Assembly (NCBI GenBank): GCA_041547565.1
Contig: JBFEUI010000047.1
Location: forward strand, 1-18,836
Source of the DNA: JBFEUI01 sp041547565
GTDB taxonomy: Bacteria; Pseudomonadota; Gammaproteobacteria; Thiohalomonadales; Thiohalomonadaceae
Length of the DNA stretch: 18,836 nucleotides
Direction: 5' to 3'
Position numbers and translations under genes: made by a program. The notes beneath the pieces were generated by a model that saw only the letters and a program-made list of their open reading frames with translations, was not told where the DNA came from and searched no databases. Positions within the stretch are counted from its first letter, which is position 1, and every line of letters starts with the position of its first letter. Shown here piece by piece: positions 13,848-18,836 of this stretch.

Positions 13848-14483
13848 CTAGTCGATGTCGATCTGCTGCATTTTTCCATGCAGGCGCTTGATGCGCGCTT
13901 CCAGCCGATCGACATCGGTGCGTATTGTATCGACCTGCGCGAGAAACTGCTCCATCTCCTCGCGTGTGGGCACGGTTTCGGTCTCGTACTTCAGATAGTC
14001 GGCGGTGTCGAGACCGAGGGTGTCCAGGGTGCGGCGGCCGAAATCGAACAGGCCGCGTACCGTGTTGCCTACCTGGTGGGCGACGATGTCGCCGGTCAGG
14101 CGCGACAGGTGCTCCTCCCAGTCGATATCCAGCTGGCGGAAGATGCGCTGCACCTTCTGCCCCAGCTCTATATCGCCGTCGATGGTGACATCGCCGGAGA
14201 ACAGCCCCTCCCCTGTCGGGCCGCTGCTCATGCGAAACAGCGCCATCGGGGCACCGCGCAGCGTGGTGTCGGCCTCGCCGTCAAAGCGGCTCATCAGGCG
14301 CACGCCATCTTTCGTCGGGCGTAGCACCAGGGTAAGGCCAACTCCGGTCACCTCCACGGCGATCACCCGACCCTCCAGCTGGGCGAGCTTGTCGCGGGTT
14401 GCCGGGTCGAGGGCCAGGGCGCTGTTCAGCGCGCTTTCCAGCCCGGCGAGAACGGCAACCGAGATCATCGATGCCTCGCTCAT
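13848..14483 (-). CDS. ubiJ: Ubiquinone biosynthesis accessory factor UbiJ (SCP2 domain)
   Basis: UbiJ is a soluble lipid-binding accessory protein of the Ubi complex; its SCP2 domain is thought to hold hydrophobic ubiquinone intermediates. The 211-residue product has the SCP2-like domain at about residues 12-115, with LVLRPTKDGVRL, a DTTLRGAPMALFRM segment and GDVTIDGDIELGQKVQRIF. A long C-terminal helix follows, with a coiled coil (EEMEQFLAQVDTIRTDVDRL and beyond). Its ATG overlaps the stop of the RDD gene by four bases (ATGA), indicating translational coupling. The ubiE-...-ubiJ-ubiB order is the usual gammaproteobacterial one. The gap to ubiB is 87 bases. Confidence 0.93.
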   Translation of the reverse strand: MSEASMISVAVLAGLESALNSALALDPATRDKLAQLEGRVIAVEVTGVGLTLVLRPTKDGVRLMSRFDGEADTTLRGAPMALFRMSSGPTGEGLFSGDVTIDGDIELGQKVQRIFRQLDIDWEEHLSRLTGDIVAHQVGNTVRGLFDFGRRTLDTLGLDTADYLKYETETVPTREEMEQFLAQVDTIRTDVDRLEARIKRLHGKMQQIDID

Positions 14484-14986
14484 TCGGCCTCCTTCATCAA
14501 CTGTTCCAGGGATTTCTGCGACTCTCTATCCTGCCACCGCTGTTCGACCAGCAGCACAACCGATTTGGCAAGTTTATCGTGAAAGCCCTGGCGGCGCTTG
14601 TCCCACAGGATCCACCAGAAGCCGAGGCCGAGCGGCAGCACGGAGACAATGTAACCGAGATAGCGGATCACCGCACGGCCCGCTGTCAGGTTGGCGCCGC
14701 TGTCGGCGTCGACCACGCGGCAGCCGAGCAGCAGTTTGCCCGGGGTGCCGCAGTAGCGCACCCAGAAAAAGACCGAAAGGACAAAGAGCAGCAGGTCGTT
14801 GAGGGTGAACTGGTGCCAGCCGTAACCGGCCTGCTGGGAGTAGAACGCCGTAAGCCGCTCGCCAAAGTCGCCGTTGGAGAGCAGGTAGAGCACGGGCAGG
14901 ATGACAAACACCAGCAGTATCGCGGTATCGATCAGGTGCGCCAGCAGGCGCCGGCCAAAGCCCGCGTACTCGACCTGTGAGCTCAT
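14480..14986 (-). CDS. RDD-family membrane protein inside the ubi operon
   Basis: A 168-residue integral membrane protein of the RDD family. The N-terminal GFGRRLLAHLIDTAIL carries the Arg...Asp pair at the cytoplasmic edge of the first helix. Hydrophobic segments lie at about 17-36, 63-78 and 105-127, and the TPGKLLLGCRVVD element follows the second, as in other RDD proteins. The family's role is unsettled; transport or membrane-assembly functions have been proposed. It begins 2 bases after the ubiE stop and its stop overlaps the ubiJ start, so it is tightly co-translated with ubiquinone genes. A link to ubiquinone synthesis is an inference from that packing. Confidence 0.9.
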   Translation of the reverse strand: MSSQVEYAGFGRRLLAHLIDTAILLVFVILPVLYLLSNGDFGERLTAFYSQQAGYGWHQFTLNDLLLFVLSVFFWVRYCGTPGKLLLGCRVVDADSGANLTAGRAVIRYLGYIVSVLPLGLGFWWILWDKRRQGFHDKLAKSVVLLVEQRWQDRESQKSLEQLMKEAE

Positions 14987-14988
14987 CT

Positions 14989-15759
14989 TCAGAACTTGAA
15001 GCCCCGGTGCAGGGCGACGATGCCGCCGGTCAGGTTGTGGTAGTCGCAGCGCTCGAAGCCCGCCTGCTCCATCATCCCCTTGAGGGTCTGCTGGTCCGGA
15101 TGCATGCGAATGGACTCGGCCAGGTACTGGTAGCTTTCGCTGTCGTTGGCCACCAGCTGGCCCATCATGGGCAGCAGCTTGAAGGAGTAGATGTCATAGA
15201 GGCTGGAGAGGCCGGCAGTGGTCGGCTTGGAGAACTCCAGCACCAGCAGGCGGCCGCCCGGTTTGAGCACCCTGTACATGGAGGCCAGCGCCTTGTCCTT
15301 GTCGGTGACATTGCGCAGGCCGAAGGCGATGGTGATGCAGTCGAAGTAGTTGTCGGGGAACGGCAGGCACTCGGCGTTGGCCTGGGCGTACTCGATGTTG
15401 CCGACGATGCCACGGTCGGTCAGGCGGCTGCGGCCCACTTTAATCATCGATTCGTTGATGTCGGCGAGGATGACCTGGCCCTCCTCCCCCACCAGGCGCG
15501 AGAACTTGGCGGTGAGGTCGCCGGTGCCGCCGGCGATGTCCAGCACCCGCTGGCCGCGGCGTACGCCGCTCAGTTCAATGGTGTAGCGTTTCCACAGGCG
15601 GTGGATGCCGAACGACATCAGGTCGTTCATCAGGTCGTACTTGTCGGCGACCGAGTGAAACACCTCGGCGACCTTGCCGGCCTTCTCTTCGGTCTTGACC
15701 TGCTGATACCCGAAGTGGGTGGTCTGCTCGCGGTTTTCGGCTGTCTTGTCGTTTTCCAT
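14989..15759 (-). CDS. ubiE: Ubiquinone/menaquinone biosynthesis C-methyltransferase UbiE
   Basis: UbiE transfers a methyl group from S-adenosylmethionine to the quinone ring carbon of demethylmenaquinone or the ubiquinone precursor DDMQH2. From ATG 15759 the protein is 256 aa (E. coli 251). Seen: VFHSVADKYDLMNDLMSFGIHRLWK (about 32-56), the SAM loop LDIAGGTGDLT (73-83), the acidic ADINESM after the second strand, FGLRNVTDKDKAL and the YRVLKPGGRLLVLEFS motif, and the C-terminal TGGIVALHRGFK. An upstream in-frame start at 15813 would add an 18-residue tail not typical of the family. GGGA lies 6-7 bases before ATG 15759. The stop is 2 bases from the RDD start. Confidence 0.96.
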   Translation of the reverse strand: MENDKTAENREQTTHFGYQQVKTEEKAGKVAEVFHSVADKYDLMNDLMSFGIHRLWKRYTIELSGVRRGQRVLDIAGGTGDLTAKFSRLVGEEGQVILADINESMIKVGRSRLTDRGIVGNIEYAQANAECLPFPDNYFDCITIAFGLRNVTDKDKALASMYRVLKPGGRLLVLEFSKPTTAGLSSLYDIYSFKLLPMMGQLVANDSESYQYLAESIRMHPDQQTLKGMMEQAGFERCDYHNLTGGIVALHRGFKF

Positions 15760-15851
15760 CGTGTTCCCGAACTGTTTGGGGGCACCAGCCACCCACTGGG
15801 GGGCTGGAACCACAGATACGAAAACGCGCCGACAGCCTAAGGGTGGGTGGA

Positions 15852-16220
15852 TCAGGCTGAGGGTGCGTTACGTTTGTGACCGGCCGCTTCCAGCCGATCC
15901 AGGTAATTCTGCCAGTTTTTCTCGTAGTTTACCCCTAAATTGTACAGGGTATCCCAGGTGTAGATGCCGGTGTTGTGGCCGTCGTCAAAGTGCGGCTGCA
16001 CGGCATAGGTGCCCACCTGATCGATCTTTTCGATGGTGACCTCTTCCTTGCCGAGCTGCAGGGTCTCCTGGCCGGGACCGTGACCCTGCACCTCCGCGGA
16101 GGGGGAGAAAACGCGCAAATATTCGCACGGCAGGTCGAAGCGGCTGCCATCGTCGAAGGCGATTTCCAGTGAACGCTTCTGCTTGTGCAGGGTGATTTCG
16201 GTCGGGATGTGCTTGCTCAT
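15852..16220 (-). CDS. DUF971 (gamma-butyrobetaine hydroxylase-like N-terminal domain) protein
   Basis: A 122-residue stand-alone DUF971 protein. Recognisable features are PTEITLHKQKRSLEIAFDDG (6-25), the PCEYLRVFSPSAEVQGHG segment with a conserved Cys at 32, and the ending HFDDGHNTGIYTWDTLYNLG. The domain also occurs at the N terminus of gamma-butyrobetaine hydroxylase, where it binds zinc, and fused or next to Mrp-type P-loop proteins; the free protein has no firmly known function. It lies between hslU and ubiE on the same strand, a placement I recall from other Gammaproteobacteria. AGGAA precedes the ATG by about 8 bases. The gap to ubiE is 92 bases and contains a G/C-rich bulged hairpin (15785-15807) without a T-run. 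Confidence 0.92.
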   Translation of the reverse strand: MSKHIPTEITLHKQKRSLEIAFDDGSRFDLPCEYLRVFSPSAEVQGHGPGQETLQLGKEEVTIEKIDQVGTYAVQPHFDDGHNTGIYTWDTLYNLGVNYEKNWQNYLDRLEAAGHKRNAPSA

Positions 16221-16382
16221 AGTTTCTATTCCTTCGGAATAAGGGGCCAGGTACTCGATTCAAGGGTTAATACATTGTGGCAATAATGAAATATTCAATG
16301 TGGGCGTGGCATATTGTCCGCGCGAGACCGCCCTGCTGCCGTCCTTACTCCCCTTCCCGTCTTTCGTCTCTCCCATTGCGCA

Positions 16383-17735
16383 CTATAGAATGTAGCGGCT
16401 GAGGTCTTCGTCCTGGGCCAGGCCGGTAAGCTGCTCATCCACGTAATTGGCATCAATTACCAGCTTTTCACCGTTTTTGTCTGCAGCTTCGTAAGAAATC
16501 TGCTCCAGTAACCGCTCCATGACCGTGTGCAGCCGGCGTGCGCCGATATTCTCCGTGGTCTCGTTCACCTGCCAGGCGATCTCGGCCAGACGCTTGATGC
16601 CGTCCTCGGCAAACTCCAGCTCCATGCCCTCGGTGGCCAGCAGGGCCTGGTACTGCTCGGTGAGCGAGGCATCGGGCTCGGTCAGGATACGGATGAAATC
16701 CTCCACCTTCAGGGCATCGAGTTCGACGCGAATCGGCAGGCGCCCCTGCAACTCGGGGATGAGATCGGAGGGTTTGGCCAGGTGGAATGCCCCGGAGGCG
16801 ATAAACAGGATATGGTCGCTCTTGACCATGCCGTACTTGGTGGAGACGGTCGAGCCTTCCACCAGCGGCAGCAGGTCGCGCTGCACCCCCTCGCGCGAGA
16901 CGTCGGGGCCCTTGGCCTGGTCCGAGCGGCCGGTGATCTTGTCCATCTCATCGAGAAACACGATGCCGTTCTGCTCCACCGCCTCCAGGGCGCGGCTCTT
17001 CAGGTCATCGTCGTTGATCAGCTTGGCCGCCTCCTCGTCGGTGAGCTGCTTGAGCGCATCGCAGATGCGCATCTTGCGCTTGCTGGTGCGGCCGCCGCCC
17101 ATGTTCTGGAACAGCCCCTGGAGCTGGGAGGTCATCTCCTCCATGCCGGGCGGTGCCATGATCTCCACGCCGAGGGGCGAGGCGCTGACCTCGACCTCGA
17201 TCTCCTTGTCGTCCAGGTCGCCCTCGCGCAGTTTCTTGCGGAATTTCTGCCGTGTGGCCGATTCGGCCGCGCTGGATTCGGCCGGTTCATTGGCGAAACC
17301 GAATTCGGAGCCGGAACGGGCCGGCGGCAGCAGGATGTCGAGGATGCGCTCCTCGGCGGCCTCATAGGCGCGGTGCTGCACCTTGGCCATCTCCTGTTCA
17401 CGCACCATCTTGATGGCCATTTCAACAAGATCGCGAATGATCGACTCCACATCGCGTCCGACATAGCCTACTTCTGTGAATTTTGTCGCCTCCACCTTGA
17501 TAAAGGGGGCGTTGGCGAGCTTGGCCAGGCGGCGGGCGATCTCGGTCTTGCCGACGCCGGTCGGGCCGATCATCAGGATGTTCTTGGGCGTGATCTCGCC
17601 TTTGAGCGACTCTTCCACCTGAGCCCGGCGCCAGCGGTTGCGCAGGGCGATGGCCACGGCGCGCTTGGCGGCGTCCTGGCCGATGATGTGCTTGTCCAGT
17701 TCCTGGACGATCTCTCTGGGGGTCATTTGTGACAT
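16383..17735 (-). CDS. hslU: ATP-dependent protease ATPase subunit HslU
   Basis: HslU is the AAA+ unfoldase that feeds substrates to the HslV peptidase in the cytoplasm. The 450-residue protein (E. coli 443) shows the N-terminal TPREIVQELDKHIIGQ, Walker A GPTGVGKT (57-64), the pore-loop GYVG (90-93), the inserted I-domain (~110-245, with the MAPPGMEEM segment), Walker B VFLDEMDK (259-266), the sensor region ASGAFHLAKPSDL, the arginine-finger-containing ELQGRLPIRVEL, and the GARRLHTVMERLLE sensor-2 helix. The C terminus LSRYIL is the tail that docks into HslV. It starts 28 bases after the hslV stop, forming the standard hslV-hslU operon, usually heat-shock controlled. Confidence 0.98.
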   Translation of the reverse strand: MSQMTPREIVQELDKHIIGQDAAKRAVAIALRNRWRRAQVEESLKGEITPKNILMIGPTGVGKTEIARRLAKLANAPFIKVEATKFTEVGYVGRDVESIIRDLVEMAIKMVREQEMAKVQHRAYEAAEERILDILLPPARSGSEFGFANEPAESSAAESATRQKFRKKLREGDLDDKEIEVEVSASPLGVEIMAPPGMEEMTSQLQGLFQNMGGGRTSKRKMRICDALKQLTDEEAAKLINDDDLKSRALEAVEQNGIVFLDEMDKITGRSDQAKGPDVSREGVQRDLLPLVEGSTVSTKYGMVKSDHILFIASGAFHLAKPSDLIPELQGRLPIRVELDALKVEDFIRILTEPDASLTEQYQALLATEGMELEFAEDGIKRLAEIAWQVNETTENIGARRLHTVMERLLEQISYEAADKNGEKLVIDANYVDEQLTGLAQDEDLSRYIL

Positions 17736-17763
17736 GGGGGCTAGGTCTTGCGGCTTGGGGTTA

Positions 17764-18303
17764 TCAGATATCCAACTCTTCGACAGTCAGATTGTGATTG
17801 GTGTAAATACAGATATCTGCAGCGATACCGAGGCCTTTTTCCACGATCTCGCGGGCATCAAGCTCGGTATTGTCATACAGTGCGGTGGCTGCCGCCTGGG
17901 CGTAGGGGCCGCCGGAACCGATGGCGATGAGGTGGTTCTCCGGCTCGATGACATCGCCGTTGCCGGTGATCATCAGGGTGGCCGTGCTGTCGGCGACCAG
18001 CAGCAGGGCTTCAAGGCGGCGCAGCATGCGATCGGTGCGCCAGTCCTTGGCCAGCTCGACCGCGGCACGGGTCAGGTGGCCCTGGTGCTTCTCCAGCTTG
18101 GCCTCGAAGCGCTCGAACAGGGTAAAGGCATCGGCAGTGCCACCGGCAAAGCCCGCCAGCACCTGGTCACGATAGAGGCGGCGCACCTTGCGCGCGTTGC
18201 CCTTCATCATGGTATTGCCGAGACTGACCTGGCCGTCACCGCCGATGACAACCTTGTTGCCGCGGCGTACGGCGAGAATGGTGGTACCTCGATACTGCTC
18301 CAA
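17764..18303 (-). CDS. hslV: ATP-dependent protease peptidase subunit HslV
   Basis: HslV is the proteasome-related threonine peptidase that partners HslU. I place the start at TTG 18303, because AAGGAG sits 7 bases upstream and gives MEQYRG before the mature TTILAVRR; T7 becomes the N-terminal nucleophile after the short propeptide is removed. An in-frame ATG at 18333 has no Shine-Dalgarno and would make an atypical propeptide. Other marks are GGDGQVSLGNT, KVRRLY, AGFAGGTADAFTLFERFE, AVELAKDWRTDRMLRRLEALLLVAD and IGSGGPYAQAAATAL. The product is 179 aa, close to the usual ~176. First gene of the hslVU operon; no convincing sigma-32 promoter was found by eye, though a TATAAT lies on the minus strand at 18397-18392. 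Confidence 0.97.
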   Translation of the reverse strand: MEQYRGTTILAVRRGNKVVIGGDGQVSLGNTMMKGNARKVRRLYRDQVLAGFAGGTADAFTLFERFEAKLEKHQGHLTRAAVELAKDWRTDRMLRRLEALLLVADSTATLMITGNGDVIEPENHLIAIGSGGPYAQAAATALYDNTELDAREIVEKGLGIAADICIYTNHNLTVEELDI

Positions 18304-18356
18304 TGTGCTGCTCCTTGAAAACGGTGGCGCCATTGTACACCAGGCATCGATTGTGT

Positions 18357-18386
18357 TTGAAATCCAGTAGCCCGTTCAGATATAAA
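18357..18386 (+). promoter_or_regulatory. Possible sigma-70 promoter facing the 37-aa ORF
   Basis: TTGAAA (18357-18362) and TATAAA (18381-18386) are separated by 18 bases on the plus strand. Transcription would start near 18393, giving a leader of about 130 bases before the ATG at 18525. It is divergent from hslV. Confidence 0.4.
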
Positions 18387-18524
18387 CTTGAATTATAGGC
18401 GCATCATTGTCTATGCTCTTGCGCGAGGTCAGCCGCGCTTGCCGCGGATAAGCCGTATTAAAAAACAAACATAACGGCAGCTTGTATCAATAATGACGTC
18501 AATCCAGAAAAGGGGGGAATTACC

Positions 18525-18638
18525 ATGGGTCAAGTCACCAGAATCTTCGGCGATGTTTGTCTCTACTGCGGCATTGCGGCCGTGGTGGGCATTTCGGCGA
18601 TCACCGCCGCCGTGCTGGCCTGGATTTCATTCATTTAA
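18525..18638 (+). CDS. Small hydrophobic protein, 37 aa
   Basis: A short ORF with an exceptional Shine-Dalgarno, AGGGGGGA at 18511-18518, six bases before the ATG. The protein begins MGQVTRIFGDVCLYCG and continues into one strongly hydrophobic helix (about residues 11-37: Ala, Val, Ile, Ile-Ser-Phe-Ile at the end), so it is likely a single-pass inner-membrane small protein. C12 and C15 form a CxxC pair just before or at the start of the helix. A plausible promoter lies at 18357-18386. No family is recognised. The unusual ribosome site and clean helix argue for a real gene, although the length means chance cannot be excluded. Confidence 0.6.
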   Translation: MGQVTRIFGDVCLYCGIAAVVGISAITAAVLAWISFI

Positions 18639-18680
18639 TCCGGCAGGCACACTTTCCAGCCTGAAATCCGATGTGACACT

Positions 18681-18708
18681 CCCGGGCTGCCTGCGGCGGC
18701 GGCCCGGG
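18681..18708. repeat. GC-rich hairpin downstream of the 37-aa ORF
   Basis: Arms CCCGGGC (18681-18687) and GCCCGGG (18702-18708) flank a 14-base loop, between two convergent reading frames. No T-run follows on either strand. A 12-base direct repeat GCCTGCGGCGGC occurs at 18689-18700 and 18714-18725. It could assist termination. Confidence 0.4.
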
Positions 18709-18724
18709 GGCGTGCCTGCGGCGG

Positions 18725-18835
18725 CTAAACGGCGGTAATGGCGCCCTTTGCCACCCCCCGCCGGTAATAGGCGGCGGCACCGGCCGAGGTCAGGATGCAC
18801 CATACGGCGAACAGGGCCCCCGGCAACGCGGTCTC
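18725..18835 (-). CDS. C-terminal end of a membrane protein entering from the right edge
   Basis: Read on the minus strand, 36 sense codons run from the edge to a TAG at 18727-18725. They encode a hydrophobic segment (ALPGALFAVWCILTSAGAAAYY) followed by a basic tail RRGVAKGAITAV, the pattern of a last membrane helix with a cytoplasmic positive end. Too little is visible to name the family. The frame is open to the window edge. Confidence 0.45.
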   Translation of the reverse strand, partial: ETALPGALFAVWCILTSAGAAAYYRRGVAKGAITAV

Positions 18836-18836
18836 C

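Noticed and set aside
16527..17732. A 401-codon plus-strand frame antisense to hslU
   Set aside because: HslU is complete on the opposite strand; this frame has shadow-like composition.
18493..18738. An 81-codon plus-strand frame overlapping the 37-aa ORF
   Set aside because: Its ATG has no Shine-Dalgarno, and its Pro/Arg-rich product is unlike a protein, whereas the 37-codon frame has an excellent ribosome site and a clean helix.

Overview
The window is chromosomal DNA of a GC-rich gammaproteobacterium. This rests on gene order: yibN-grxC-secB-gpsA diverging from gpmI-envC-(ctpA)-yibQ is the arrangement of enterobacteria and pseudomonads, and hslV-hslU, DUF971 and ubiE-ubiJ-ubiB form a second familiar block. 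No rRNA, tRNA, CRISPR array, insertion sequence or phage gene was seen. I cannot name the genus; the persulfide-sensor-like ArsR regulator would fit a sulfur-metabolising lineage, but that is inference.

Layout. 1-3256 (minus strand): an ArsR-family regulator of the BigR/SqrR/YgaV type, a small DUF2892 membrane protein, a membrane-anchored rhodanese (YibN), glutaredoxin 3, thioredoxin 2, SecB and GpsA (cut by the window edge). This is a thiol/sulfur-handling group joined to protein export and phospholipid synthesis. 3257-3549 is an AT-rich divergent control region. 3550-9102 (plus): gpmI, envC, ctpA, yibQ and a YajL/DJ-1 protein, linking glycolysis to cell-wall hydrolase control. 9103-12010 (all minus): a visibly AT-richer accessory stretch with an orphan periplasmic binding-protein-like gene, a DUF3592 protein, an unknown two-helix membrane protein, a lipoprotein and perhaps one tiny membrane protein. 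12105-16220 (minus): DUF971, ubiE, an RDD membrane protein, ubiJ and ubiB, for ubiquinone synthesis, closed by a strong intrinsic terminator at 11975-12007. 16383-18303 (minus): hslV-hslU, the ATP-dependent HslUV protease. 18304-18836: an unannotated-looking 37-codon ORF with a very strong Shine-Dalgarno, and the tail of a membrane protein entering from the right edge.

The most striking observation is that ubiB carries a single in-frame amber codon (codon 229 of 552, 13074-13076) exactly where a Glu codon is expected. It separates the KxGQ/Ala-rich half from the catalytic half. The rest of the gene, its start region and its terminator look intact, so this is a recent nonsense mutation, a sequencing error or, less likely, a recoded codon. 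Other points are a regulator whose two cysteines have the SqrR/BigR spacing beside a split YgaP-like rhodanese plus membrane module, a perfect 14-bp-arm palindrome between those two genes, the hidden 37-aa ORF, and an RDD protein embedded in the ubi operon. I see no clearly new multi-gene system; most of the window is conserved housekeeping.
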